The notes: a model not told the origin generated them from the letters alone. A stretch of 64,000 nt of DNA from Ottelia alismoides (GCA_037367405.1 JAZKJV010002611.1:1240001-1304000), one strand, 5' to 3'. Numbered from the stretch's first letter, positions 33,341 to 45,115 are shown. Translations and numbers: made by a program.

Positions 33341-35757
33341 TGAAGGGAGTCTATCAAAGACTAGCGCATCACGGAAGCGTGAAGATCGCATCGTATGCGA
33401 TCTAGATCAACTAGTCATATTAATTGATGGGACAACGAAAATTAAAAAAAATTGATGAAACCACACGACATGGGAATAAATCCCATCTCGTTTCATCGTG
33501 ATCACATAAGTATAAGGATTACCCCTAGAAGAGTGATCGCGATCTCATAACCTCTAAAGGCAGAGGTCCCATGTCTCATAACCGAGCATTGAATCTCCTG
33601 ATTTCATCTCATGAAATATGATTTCTTCTTCAAGAGCACAGGGAGTCGAAGAAGACGAAGAGTCACGAGCAGTCGATTCAGCAGCACGATGGTGGCGCAA
33701 CAATTGCTATCTCCAGAAATCGATCATAGGGTTGAAGGAGAGGCAGAGGAGGGACGTGCATTATGGTTAAGAGAGAAAATTGATAAAACAATTGCCTCCA
33801 ATGCAATCGTGTATTTCTTTTTTAGAGAAAAGGCTAGGGTTAGCCTTTCTATTATAGCAAATTGGATGGGGAAGATGCACTCCTAATTGAAATCAATGGC
33901 CAAGATTTTGTTGCAATAATTTGCAACATAAATAATTAATTTTAAAAGAAAAATAAACTGAAGTCATTCTTCAACAAATTTAATTTAATTAAAATCAATT
34001 CATTCTCATGAATAAAGAGAAAGAAGAGAGCTACCTTCCAGAAGTGTGGAAAGGAGAAAGCATCCTTCCACATTTGTGGTGGATATTCGCTATGGATTGG
34101 AGAGAGATTTTCTCTCCAACCACCTTTAATATAATCTCATTACATTAAATTTTTACTAATGGAATTATTTGTAAACAAAATATCATCGAATAATTTGCAA
34201 AGTATTCGTGACAGTTGCAAATAAACCACTGATTAATTATGAATCGTATTCATCCATCCAATATTAAATGTAAATCACAATTACATTCAATTGTACAATA
34301 TGAATCCAATTTGCATTTACTTTAAATTGTAAATCTTATTTACAATTAAATCTTTATATGATATTATGAATCACATTCACAATATTTATGATTATTGTGG
34401 ATAATGCTATCCGCATTAATCTTGTCTATGATAATTAAATCCATATTAAATTACTTAAATGCTTCTACATATGTTCAAATAATGTGAACCATATCCACAT
34501 TCTTAATGATAATTAAATCATATTAAATCACCAATTTTTCAATGCTCAGATATCATCTAATGGAACTATTCTTGAACTCTTTCTAGGATAGTGTGCCTTC
34601 TCTCTGGATACTTAGATAAGGACAGAGTGATTGTATGTTCCATGTATAGTGACTTGGATAGTGAGATCTAATCTCATATCCAGATCTAAAAGACCTGTCA
34701 GAGATGCTTGATCTAGTCAGACGGAATATCCAATCTTCGCATTGCATCCGAATCATATTCAGATCAATGCCCAATATTTGGACTGAGATTGGACAACTAG
34801 TCTATTGAGTGGAGTCACTAAAATCCAAACATGCTTCATCATTCCTCGGAATGGAAGCGTCATGGGTATACAATCGATTAAGATCACATCACCCTCGCGT
34901 ATTCATGATACATGTACTCCCTGCATATTGGAAGACAATGATTAAACCTGAAGTTCGGATCTTATTTGAACTATCTCCTTTAGGTTTTATCGTTAAGTTT
35001 CTCATTCGATGACTGGGAGTTGGTATCGATCATATGCCTTCTAAAAGCACATATCATACCTTCATATCATGTCTCGTTTCCAAAACAAGACGACTAGCGT
35101 TGAATTTGGTTTATCCCAATATCTCATGAGTGAACTCATGTCTTCAAGTTCAATAGTGAACATATATGATCCCTTTTAGAGATTATATTACTCATATGCC
35201 CTCATATGCACAACATCTCACTGACGTATATACATTGATTAGGTCATCAACCTAATAGTCTGTCTAATGTGCATACCTAGTCATATAGTAATACATCCAT
35301 CTCTGGTCAGAGGATGTGTGTCTATACGTGACAACATAAGACATAGATCTTAGTTATCTTTATCTCACAAAGTCAACTATTGGACTTGGTTCATCCAACA
35401 CCTCCGAATCTCTATTCCTATGCAGAGGACCTGCAAGGCTGCAACAAGAGGTTGGTCGGATATCAACCTTTAGAGTAAGGACTGTCATCTCCTCAGGCTG
35501 GAGATCCCTTCTTGACAATCACTTGACGGTGTGGTTGGGTCCTTAATCTAATTATTTAGACATTTAACCCTACACCAGCCTCTATGATCCAACCTTTGGA
35601 TTAACAGATGTATGGTATCAAGATGCCCATGGTACGTAACACTATTTATACGAAGGAACCTATTATGCATACATGTTAATTCTTCATTTCAAATTATGGG
35701 ATGATCTGCAATAATCTTTATTGCATGATGGCTCATCGTGGGCTCATATATCCAACA
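33341..35757 (-). repeat. Copia 5' LTR, 2417 bp
   Basis: On the minus strand it runs TGTTGGATATATGAGCCC...CTCCCTTCA (TG...CA) and is followed after two bases by the PBS. It contains no gene; open frames such as 33611-33886 and 34583-34774 are incidental. The partner 3' LTR is not in the window. Confidence 0.78.
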
Positions 35758-35765
35758 AGGACATT

Positions 35766-36523
35766 AGTAACGCAAGCCACTTGCAAGCTAGATATTAAGG
35801 CTTCTCCACCCGTGAATCGAGGAAGACACCAACAGACCCCATGATTCAAGGTCAAAACACAACAACAAAACGGTCTTGTCCTCCGATTGGCCTCTTACAC
35901 ACCAGAGGTTGTTGTCGAGAGCCACCACATCTCTAGTAAAGTACCTGTCCAACACTCTGTTCACAAAACCAAGAAGAGCATTGAGCTCCAACGCTCTGTT
36001 TCCAGAAGACCCAATGAGTAACCCTTGCTTCTTGATAGTTTCATGCCTCCCTTCAGCAACCATAACCGCAAACGATCTTGAAATCTTCGATGTCCGCTTT
36101 TCATGAACGATGAACGGGGCTCACAGCAGGCTCTCATTCACAAACGAGCATGAGTGTATCTGACGACATCCATGCCCACTGCTAAGACATCGTGGCGGTA
36201 GCGCACAAGAAGACGTATGGGGTACCAAGTCCCTTCTGGGATAGCTTGGCACGGGAAAAGGATGTCAGTCTAGTCCCGCTCGTACCAACTATAATAAGTA
36301 ATAGGCACCATACAGGTAACATTGTAGCCCTCACTTGCAAAGGGAAATGAATGATCATCCTCACTCGCCCTTCTCTTCTTCCGATCGATGGCCTATGTGC
36401 TCCATTTCTCTCCTTTTTGGTGTCCCTCCTCCATTCGTTGATCCCGCTTCGCAACTCTCAGTGGAACGCTCTCTTCGTTGTCGAGTGCTCTCCATCCTTC
36501 CGGAAGTGTCAACCTTTTACATC
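35766..36523 (-). pseudogene. LINE ORF1-like remnant, second copy
   Basis: Minus-strand pieces: KRTSKISRSFAVMVAEGRHE and LGFVNRVLDRYFTRDVVALD (36063-35788), then WCVRGQSEDKTVLLLC. The spacing and motifs match the ORF1-like segment at 26239-26637 (GRNFSGDVVLLDDLLVCAQG). 36180-36454 is more open sequence on the same strand without recognisable motifs. No endonuclease or RT follows. An 839-bp hAT-type element is inserted at its upstream end. Confidence 0.5.
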
Positions 36524-36531
36524 GTCTTTTC
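36524..36531. repeat. hAT target duplication GTCTTTTC (left)
   Basis: Eight bases repeated exactly at 37371-37378, the standard hAT length. Confidence 0.93.
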
Positions 36532-37370
36532 TAGGGTGGAGCATCGGGTCGGACTAGCCCGAGCCCGACCCTCGCCCGACCTACCAAAGCCCGAGCCTGC
36601 CCTGAACCCGATGTACATATGGGTCGGGCCCGGGCCCCAATATTTTTATAATTTCAGTTTCGGTTCGGGCCCAGCCCGAACCCGCAGGGACCGGAGTTGA
36701 CCCGACCCAGCCCGCTTCCTTCCTCAATTTGCACATTGCATCCATTTGTGCCTCCCCAGTGCCATGTTTGAAATACGCGATAAAGTTATCCAAAATTAAA
36801 AAAGGCAAGATGTATTAAAATATCAGGCAAATGCCTCCAGAATTTGTGCATTCCTCTAGAACTTGGAATTAAAAAAAGCCAAGATGCATTAAAATATCAG
36901 GCAAATGCCTACAGAACTTGTGTATGCCTACAAAACTTGGAATTAAAAAAGCCAAGATGCATTAAAATATCAGGCAAATACCTCCAGAACTTGGAATGAA
37001 AAAAGCCAAAACTCTGTCATGGTCAAAAGACAAGCAACAAAACATTATCAATCAATGCATCTTAAGTTCAAAATACGTTAAAAAAACATATTTCAGGGAA
37101 ATGTACTTGAGATTGTTTACGTTAGCCTTGAAACGAACCAAGAGCTGAGATACATGTCTACTTTATAAGGAAATGACGATATTTTATAATCCAACATGCA
37201 CATATGAATTTGGATTGAGGCGGAGTTGGACTGAACTTGCAAGCGGGTCAAGCCTAGCCCGAACCCGGGCCCGAGCTCGCGGGCCTGGGGTCGGGCCCGG
37301 GTTGGGAAATTGACAGGCCCAGGTCGGGCTTTCCCAGGTTGAGTTGGGTCGAGCACAATGCTCCACCCTA
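36532..37370. mobile_element. Non-autonomous hAT element, 839 bp
   Basis: Terminal inverted repeats TAGGGTGGAGCAT...ATGCTCCACCCTA are flanked by 8-bp duplications, diagnostic of hAT. Both subterminal regions are dominated by GGGCCCGGGC/GGTCGGGC/CCCGAACCC words in inverted orientation, allowing a long GC-rich foldback. The centre is AT-rich with a tandem repeat of about 74 bp (36794-37010). Open frames are composition artefacts. No transposase; it would depend on an autonomous hAT. Confidence 0.93.
36794..37010 (+). repeat. ~74-bp tandem repeat inside hAT element
   Basis: The unit AATTAAAAAAGCCAAGATGC...CTTGG starts at about 36794, 36867, 36941 and (truncated) 36995. Spacings are 73, 74 and 54 bp. 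Copies share TATCAGGCAAATGCCTCCAG. Confidence 0.88.
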
Positions 37371-37489
37371 GTCTTTTCCATCTCCTCTTCAAATCAGCAA
37401 CAATTTCCCATCAAAAACCATCCCTACGCAGACAGAACATATGCTCTCCTAAAATGATTGTGCCATATAGATCTCGTCCCAAGATCACT

Positions 37490-38230
37490 AAAAAGGAAGA
37501 CATTCTTGATGCATTGACCAATTCTCGTTGGCATCAATAGAGAGAATCAAGCAGATAGATATCATCTTCGCCACTAGAGAAAGTCTTAAAGTAGTTCATG
37601 TCATAAGTCTGGATAAAGCCATTTGCCATTAATCGAGCCTTCAGTATATCTACTGACCCATTTAAAGCATGTTTTAGTCGTGAGGATCCCATCTACAAGC
37701 TGCATGAGCAACACTTGTAGGACATGGCACAAGATCCTAAGAGCTCCTTGAGACAAAAGCATCCATCTCATCCATAACTCGCTTCCATCCTCAATAATGT
37801 AGGTTATATGATTATCACATGGAAGAGGCATAGTCATAAGATTATCTGTAAAGCCCAATTACAATCAAGTAATCTATAAATAGAAGTAAAATGTGACATA
37901 ATGTATGGAGTGTGTAGCCTTTTAACCTTACTCAAAGCAATGGAAAGTTTTGTAGAGAAAGAGGGACCATTCGAGTCTGCAGTGGTGGGGAGGGGCATTT
38001 GAAGGAGGCCCATCATCCTGCAATGTATGAACATGTAATGGGACAGACTTTATGTAATGCCTCGTGTGGTAGATCGAGAGTGGAGGAGGGAGGTTTCAGG
38101 GAATATCGTTAACACACTCAAAAAAGATGCTAGCTCCTTAAAAAAGGTAACATCAACAATAATGTAATATCAATGTCCAATTGTGTTATAACACATGTAC
38201 CCTTCTAGACTATTCAATACCCTAAGGGCG
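37490..38230 (-). pseudogene. Copia integrase-RT junction remnant
   Basis: Minus strand, high to low: SLEGYMCYNTIGHRYYII and VDVTFFKELASFL (38225-38130), matching the GY.CY.P..RRYYVS.DVTFFE motif at the integrase C-terminus. Later, ALKELLGS.AMSYK and ALNGSVDILKARLMANGFIQ with TYDMNY (37720-37590) match the RT start (ADGS..RYKARLVA.GF.QTYG.DY). Stops and frameshifts throughout. The flanking LTRs were not found. A second short copy of the CY..P motif appears at 38590-38660. Confidence 0.75.
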
Positions 38231-39000
38231 TGTTTGGTAACTGGGTTGGGTTGGGTTAGGTTATCCTCATGTGAATAGTAGTTGTTTGGATGGTTGGGAG
38301 GGTTTGAGAGGGTTGGAATGATAAATGTGATGTGGTGTGACATTGATTATATGTTATATTAACTTTTTAACATTTTGCTGACATGGCGATATCGAAGTAC
38401 CCTACGTATCTTTTTCCAAGATTTCGCCCCTATATCATCAGTATATTGCCGACATATCACCTATGTCACTACATATTACCCAAAATATGGAATTTTCTTC
38501 ATAAATAATTCGTATTTAGCTAGCATATTGATAATGTTTCTTCACAATGTAGGAAAAGGTAGGGGGTGGACTTTATGCGATACCTCATGTGATAGACCTA
38601 GAGCGAAGGAGCTTGTGTTATAACATATGTACCCCTTCTGGATTATTAAATACTCTAGAAACACACACTTAATTGCATCACAAACATGGCCTTAAATTTT
38701 GTGACGATATTAGATTTCACAAACATGGCAATATCAAAACTATCATCGATATCTTTTTCCGAGATTCCGACATATTGCCTATGTCACCGCATATCACCTA
38801 AATATGAAAATTTCTTCTTAGATTTGTATTTGGATAGTATTTTGCTAATGTATCTTCCTATTATGATGATATATCTTTCCATTTCATCATTTATGCATTG
38901 TTTCGCAAAGAAATTTTCTATGAAATATTATAGCCATAGTCCAGACACTCTTGACAATTGTGATGACATTGTCATCGATACCTTGGTTAAATGTTAATTT
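38231..39000. repeat. GATAT/ATCG-word repeats and MITE-like end
   Basis: 38226 starts GGGCGTGTTTGGTAACTGGG, a TIR-like start common in plant MITEs; its partner end is not identified. 38370-38530 and 38690-38890 are two related blocks sharing GGC(G/A)ATATC, TCTTTTTCC(A/G)AGAT and CGACATAT words. They separate two short copies of the copia CY..P segment. No gene. Confidence 0.5.
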
Positions 39001-42000
39001 TCGAGTTGGCAATTGGGAATAAATCGATATGTTGGTTAACTAGTCTATTAGGAATAAATCTAAGAGAGCTACTCATGCATCGCCTTAACTGTCTCCTTAT
39101 ATAGGAGATTGGCAACAATTAACTAATCAATGTTGTTGTTGATCAACCACTCCATAGCTACCCATAACATGGATTCATAATCATTGTCCTCTGTCTTGAA
39201 AGGATCTTTTTTGAGAACGTATAACTTCCTTTAACTAAAAACAAATAACATAAAAGTTTGAAACCACATTACAGGATTTTCTTAACCCTTACGATTGATT
39301 GATGTTCCATGTACCATTATAGATCAGTAGAGTCCATTGCATCCATTGCAGTCAGATGGAAGAAGAGTAAAAAAAATAAGGATATATTACTCAAAATATC
39401 AAAAAAGGACAAACGGTTGGGTTTTGTGCAATAGAAATAAGATTCCATAGTACAACTACAAATTAGGATTCCATAGCAAGATATAGGACTAGATGTTTCA
39501 GCAATAGCACAGGAGTTACGGCGCGATAGTATACGAGGCATAGAAATAGGAACAATGTCAAGCTCCAGAAATAGACACAATAACATGATTGATAGGCTCC
39601 AAAAATAAACTCCAACTCTAGCAAATAGGCTATAAAAAATAGTAAAATATCATGATAGACAAGCGGAGGTAATGCGCAATAACAAAAAGACAAGTAGATG
39701 ATGCAAGTGCACACGGATCGGACTTCAGAAAGGAGGTTTCTTGCTTTAAAGATTAAAGGATCACAATCACGCTTCAAGAGATATTTCTATGCTCGTGATA
39801 TTGATGGAACAGATTAGAATTGTTCCCAAATCCATGTGGTTCCATTGCATTTTTTTGGAATTCTGTTGTTATTGTGACTTTTATAATGAGTCTGTTTTTC
39901 GATCGGATATGATCCGATCCACACACTTTCTGTGATGCGCGAGATCTTATCTGCCTCACTTCAATAGAACGTTCCAGAGGCGATAACTCCATAATTAGAC
40001 TCCCGCAAAAATGGATGACGAGCGATAGCATGTTCCAAAGGTAATAACACGCTTAGCGCAAGTGATGGCTTAGATTGACGCAACAATAGGCTCCAGCATT
40101 GCTTGACTCCAGTAGCGATAAGAACTTGACCAGACGATCACCCCTCCTTGGAGCAGGTGATAAATTAGGTGGATATACAACTCTAGGATGTTAGTGATTA
40201 GATGTTTTAAATGGAATGATGATGCAGCGTGAAATAGAAATATAAGGCTGCATTTATTTAATTTTTATCCGTTAATTTTATTTACGTTTATTTGAGTTGT
40301 CGTGTTTTTAAATTAAATAAACGAGATCGCCCGTGATCTCAATTAATTAGTTGAAGATTTGAATTTCAAATTAGTCGGTTAGAGTCAAATTAGGATAATT
40401 GGTTTCAATTTGAATTCGAATTTCTATTTTTGTAACATCATCCCCCCTATATAAAGGGATGATAGGCTAGTGTTTTTAGTCAGTTCAATTGATATGAAAA
40501 ATTGAGATTTTATTCTCTATCTCCCTCTCCTCTCTCTCTCTCTCCCCTCACGTGGTTTTCACGTTTCTTTTCTCCATCCCCTCGTGTTCCTGACGAGCTT
40601 CTTCTCTCAACCCCTCCATTCTCTTCTCAATCCCTCCATTTTCTTCTCCACCAAAATCCACCGTCAAATATTTTATTTTCCGTCGTCGCCGAAAACCAAT
40701 CCGCATCAAATGAGGTAGCCCTGCAACATGTCTACGAATAGGTGATAGTGCAGAAAAGGGATTCTCAATGTGGATTTCTAAATTTCCAGATGCAGGTTGC
40801 AAATCAGAAACTTGACGACATAAAATATTTGGCGGAGCGCTAGTGCAAGAGAGGCCCAGAGCGTCGATTTGGGACCGTCACACAAATACCACATGAGAAA
40901 AATCAATAGGATGGAATGAGATATTTGTATATAAGCGAGAGTTTCTTATATAGAGTTCAATTCTTAAAACAATAATCATACAATAGTGGAAAATTTTAAT
41001 TCAATCATTTATCAGACTAGTAGAAATAAAATGAAAAAATAGACAAATACTAACGTCAAAATGTGGTGAAACATCAACAGATGATAATATGATTAATCAT
41101 ATAGTATTTTCAAATTAAATCATATTTGTGAATGTCATTAAAAAGCTGTATTTTCTTTCATTGCCATCGGCACGAAAATTATTTGTGAATACATCTTTTT
41201 TTCTTGAGTAGGAAAAGAATTTTGATGGAAGTCATTATTTCAAAAAAAAGGGTTGGTGAAGCTGAGGGGAGATACCATATGTCGATAACTAGTTGAATGG
41301 AGTGTTTGCTTTGAAGGATTGCAAACAGTGTCCCGCTAAAGTTGGCCATCCATATTATTCAAGTGTTCGAAGAACCTAAGAGCATGCAGCTTTTGAGGTC
41401 AACTAGGAGCTTGGATTGTAGAGTTGGTGCTCCAACATGAATCAAAGTTAGATGGTTAAAATGGTAGGATATGGGGTCCGTTAGTGGTACTAAGCTAACA
41501 AATTTCATGATGGAGGATTAGATTTGGACTTCCCAGGGCTTGCTCATTAGATGGTGCTCAAACATCGTACGAAAGATATGGTCCTCTCTTACTCTTTTCT
41601 CTTTCGTGTTTATGGTCCTACTACATTGGTTAAGTCTAAGGGCGAGCAGTGGGAGGATATGTGGTATGATCGATGGAGGTTCATGGACTCTGGTCGAACA
41701 ATATCAATTAAAAATTACAAATAGATATGTATTTCACGTTGACTAGATCTAAAAAATCGTCCAATTTTTCCAAATGCAAAAGTTCTATTTTGAATGTAAA
41801 GCAAGAAACTCTGCTTCAAATATCTTCACATTCTTCATAACATACAAAAATGCATGTATACTAATACATCATTACAAATCTTTGATTTATTTAAGATGTC
41901 AAAATAGAAATCAGAAATAATTGTTTTAGCCTGTCATACCTGATAACCAAGCTTCACTACACCTCATAATGTTCCTATAATGTTTAATCTGATTATAAAT

Positions 42001-42385
42001 GGCAATCCCTTGTTTCAAGAAATCAAACACCACCATTGTTGCATAGGAAGAAAAAAGTAAACAGAATGTCAAAATAAGAAAAAATAGGATAAAATGCTAC
42101 CGACATGCTTGCAAATATTAGACAATCTAAGGCCAAATGGGTAAAGGAATGATACGAACAGAAAAATATACAATGTCCAGTTTGCTGACGATTGTTTGGT
42201 ACATCAAATATTCTCTACTTACATCCAACCATTCAACAACCCTGTTACCATTTGAGATTTGAAGAAACTATTACAAACCGCCGAATCATAACAAAGTGCA
42301 CGAGTTATCGCCACCGCTGAGACTCTGCTGAAGAGCTACTCTAGATTTGACCACGAGAGCTCCGAATTCAAGGAAGAAAATGAGT
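39001..42385. other. Gene-free stretch
   Basis: No domain recognised in any frame. 39310-40130 and 40200-40440 are AT-rich and anonymous. 40448-40700 has a promoter-like start (see next entry). 41200-41750 and 41950-42385 show no coding similarity that I can defend. Confidence 0.55.
40448..40455 (+). promoter_or_regulatory. TATA box, probably of an LTR or lost gene
   Basis: TATATAAA sits in CCCCCCTATATAAAGGGATGA. About 60-110 bp downstream come a CT-rich run (CTCTCTCTCTCTC at 40532) and an 80-codon frame from 40502 with no domain. This arrangement is typical of an LTR R-U5 region or a 5' UTR. No downstream gene is recognised, so the assignment stays tentative. Confidence 0.3.
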
Positions 42386-43722
42386 TTACAAAAAGAAACA
42401 ATGCAGTTGCAATGAACTATCAGAATTCCAATGATCAGACACCATTACAGAAGCTTTATCCACCCAACACACCAGCATAACATGGTGAACATGTGCAACC
42501 ATGGTAACAAGTTTATGTTCATGTATCCGACACCAACTATCTCGAAAGATCACGCTATTAAATATCCGCCAAAACACCTAAACAACCACCAGTGGCATCA
42601 GCTGCATGTTGATGGGTCGGAATCTTGCAAATCAACGATTCCCATAAGTTTTCCATGTTGGGCAGTTCCACCCATGTGAAGCACGCTTCAGTCCAAACCA
42701 AACATCTTTGGTCCTTCCTTACAAAAAGAACAAGAGATATGATGATTCAACCTCAGCCCTGTAGAAGGAGCAGTTGCTATCACAACAACAACAAAGCATT
42801 TACCATATTAAGTAGGGTGGGCTGCATGGATTCTTTGCCTCTATTTAGATTTATCTTGGGTCAATCTCGGACTACGATCCAAAAAAACTAAGATCCCTTC
42901 GTATAGTCTCGTTCCAATACTTCTTGGGCCTTCACCACCCTCTCTTAGCCCCCACAAAACTACAATCATGAATCCCCATGATCTCCATATCGATAATCTG
43001 AAAAACTACGTATGGTCTCTTGATCAGTTGTATCATTATCAAAAAAAATCTCTACCACCACTCCTTGATCAACATATTATGTTTGCACCAAGAAAAGGAA
43101 AGCCTTCATCCACATTGAAATAGGCATGTCCCATATGAATCTACAATCATGAACCTTCTCCCAAGAATAGGTATCGGTGGTACAATCAGAGCATGATAGG
43201 CATATTTCACAGAAAAATCGCCTCTTCGCCGCACCTAGTGATTCCTTTCCACCATGGGACGCTTGAGAGATCAAGAACAACCATGAGATCCATATCGATG
43301 CTCTGAAAAAGCAGAAGAAAAAGTTGGTATCCAGGAACTATTTGCACATGCTTCTGAAACCAACACGCCTAAATCAGAAGCCAGTGCAATCAGGTGCGGG
43401 AAACGCTCCGATAGGACCCCCCCCCCATCAATCCAATCCATCCAGCAAGCAAAGCAACATCCCTCTCTCACGACCGAAGAGAAAAGAGTAGGAGGCCCAG
43501 ATAAAACATAACATAATAGATCCCCTTCCAAAAGGCAGAAGCATGATGGTGCTACCGAGATACCAAGAACCTCTAAGCATGAGCTCCATAACTGTCATGA
43601 ACCATCCTACAAACCAAATCTTCTCCACTTTCCCAAATCCTTGGCACCCACTTCAATAGGAGATAAAGGTTCATCTTCTCAAGTAGTTGAACACCCAAAC
43701 CCCCTTCATATGTCCTAAGTAT
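42386..43722 (-). pseudogene. L1 LINE C-terminal part (zf-RVT region), below the TRIM insertion
   Basis: At 43715-43590 the minus strand reads TYEGGLGVQLLEKMNLYLLL and KWVPRIWESGEDLVCRMVHD, the conserved GGLG...N.ALL.KW.WR block after the L1 RT. Further down come GGVLSERFPHLIALASD (..L..RFP.L) and a Cys-containing SCSFCKEGPKMFGL that may be the zf-RVT motif. Many frameshifts. Its upstream half is at 44546-44775, beyond the TRIM-like element. Confidence 0.78.
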
Positions 43723-43998
43723 TGTTTGAGTTTGTATTTAGATGAGTAATGGGATCTCTCCAAGATCCAATTATACTACTCTTCACTTAGTACGATATTG
43801 CTCATTAGCGAACTTTATATTGTTTGTTGGGCTATTTAAAGAGCCCAACAATTATCCATTGAAAAAAGTGAATAGAAAAACACAACCCTTAGTGACTTTC
43901 TCCCATGGTTTTATCCCACTCCTTAGAAAGTAAGCTTCTGCCTAAAAATCAAGTTTTATTCTTTTTTATTCTCGGGTTGCTTCAGTGTTTTTTCGGCA
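43723..43998 (+). repeat. TRIM-like 5' terminal repeat
   Basis: Starts TGTTTGAG and ends CGGCA. It includes a short inverted GTTGGGC/GCCCAAC around TTTAAAGA. Confidence 0.68.
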
Positions 43999-44010
43999 TA
44001 GTATAAGATC
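43999..44010 (+). other. Degenerate Met-tRNA primer binding site
   Basis: TAGTATAAGATC(A), 9 of 12 matching bases to the copia-type PBS, directly after the terminal repeat. Confidence 0.45.
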
Positions 44011-44280
44011 AAGTCATTCCCGAGTTTGTTTATTGTTTCTGAGATTGGTTTGTCTTGTCAATTTCTTTTTGTTCTTCTAGTTTGTGTTCATTTTGGGTGG
44101 TTGTTGATTGAGGATAAAGGTGTCACTAGAGCCGCCGGTGTGTATTAAAAGAGGGTGCAGCACTATCAATGCTTTAAGCGACTATTGATGGAGGAGGAAA
44201 GATGTATCGAGTAAAGATGAGATAGATATTTTCATTTGTAATAAGTTGCAACTTCTTCAGCTCCAACTTGAGGGAAAGTA

Positions 44281-44545
44281 TTAGAGCTTGTATTTAGAAG
44301 GATTGTTAGATCTCTAGAAGATCCAATTATATTACTCTTCTCTTAGTACCATATTGCTCATCAGTGGGACTTTATAGTATTTATGGAGTTATATAAAGAG
44401 TCACATGCCCCATGCATGCATTGAGAAAAGTAAATAGAAAAACACAACCCTTAATTCTTTCTCACATGGTCTTATCACGCTCCTTAGGGATACGGTTCCA
44501 CATGAAAACTTAGTTTTATTCTTTTTTTCTTGATTTTCTTCTGCA
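44281..44545 (+). repeat. TRIM-like 3' terminal repeat
   Basis: Starts TATTAGAGCTTG (expected TGTTAGAG) after the purine tract ACTTGAGGGAAAG and ends TCTGCA. Confidence 0.68.
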
Positions 44546-44775
44546 TTCTATATTTGACAAGTATGACAATGTCCCAATCCACTAATTATATACTTGTATA
44601 TTTCATGTTGGAAGTACTACGAAAGAATCTCCGCATGATTGCCTCCAGACGACTTTGAAACCCAATAAGCAATAATCTAGTCTACATGGAGAAGACATGA
44701 ATAGCACCAAAAACTACTCTAACAAGCACAACATGGCCTTCCCTGGAAAAGGTAAGATGTCTTCCACCCTTTAAA
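44546..44775 (-). pseudogene. L1 LINE part above the TRIM insertion
   Basis: One minus frame with two stops: GGRHLTFSREGHVVLVRVVF and GAIHVFSM-stop, then FQSRLEAIMRRFFRSTSNMK, stop, LVDWDIVILVKY. This is the post-RT segment of L1 ORF2 (LS..GR..L...VL..IP.Y.M......I......FLW......W..W). It ends at the point where TYEGGLGV resumes at 43715, so the TRIM-like element sits inside one LINE. It belongs to a different LINE clade from the RTE element immediately above. Confidence 0.78.
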
Positions 44776-44923
44776 TTTCCATTACAACTTATTAATGACA
44801 AAAAACCAATCCGCTTAATGAACCATATCGCTAGTAGATAGTAGCAGTCATAGATATCGAATCGGCAACAATTTACATAAAGTATTCAGTAAGGTGCCAC
44901 AACATACACAAGATAAAGCCCTA

Positions 44924-45115
44924 TCATACATATCCAATGTTGATGTCGAAATAATCGGTCTTCCCAGACTGGATCCTTACACAAGATAAAGAACTATCAT
45001 GCATATCCTTTATGAGGTTAATGTATAGGACAGATACTTGTTTCTTCTCTAAAACTCTCCATAATATCTCTCTTAGGACAAAATCATAAGCATTCTCTAA
45101 ATCAATAAAAATCAT
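44924..45115 (-). pseudogene. RTE reverse transcriptase N-terminal fragment
   Basis: MIFIDLENAYDFVLREILWR followed by VLEKKQVSVLYINLIKDMHD matches the RT motif of RTE elements (FIDLEKAYDRVPREVLW..L..KGV...YI..IKDMY). The first catalytic Asp (FIDLE) is present. The FADD box is not found because the element breaks off below 44900. Confidence 0.88.

Larger units (their letters stand above)
29200..35757 (-). mobile_element. 3'-truncated Ty1/copia element with 2.4-kb 5' LTR
   Basis: Minus-strand element: 5' LTR 33341-35757, PBS 33326-33338, then about 4.1 kb of decayed interior ending in the integrase domain near 29200. Reverse transcriptase, RNase H and the 3' LTR are missing. The long LTR separates it from the small copia element at 15.8 kb. 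The interior also carries a palindromic MITE at 31362-31554. Confidence 0.78.
43723..44545 (+). mobile_element. TRIM-like miniature LTR retrotransposon, ~823 bp
   Basis: Two direct terminal repeats of about 265-276 bp (43723-43998 and 44281-44545) share GATCTCT.(C/G)AAGATCCAATTAT, AATAGAAAAACACAACCCTT and AGTTTTATTCTTTTTT. Between them are about 280 bp without coding capacity. These hold a PBS-like AGTATAAGATCA (9/12 to GGTATCAGAGCA) right after the first LTR and a PPT-like AACTTGAGGGAAAG right before the second. This is the architecture of TRIM elements or of a deleted small copia. It splits an L1 LINE. No target duplication found. Confidence 0.72.

Noticed and set aside
36335..36808. Open frames rich in Pro/Arg/Gly (for example 36335-36700 and 36581-36808)
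   Set aside because: They are produced by the GGGCCCGGGC-type arms of the hAT element.
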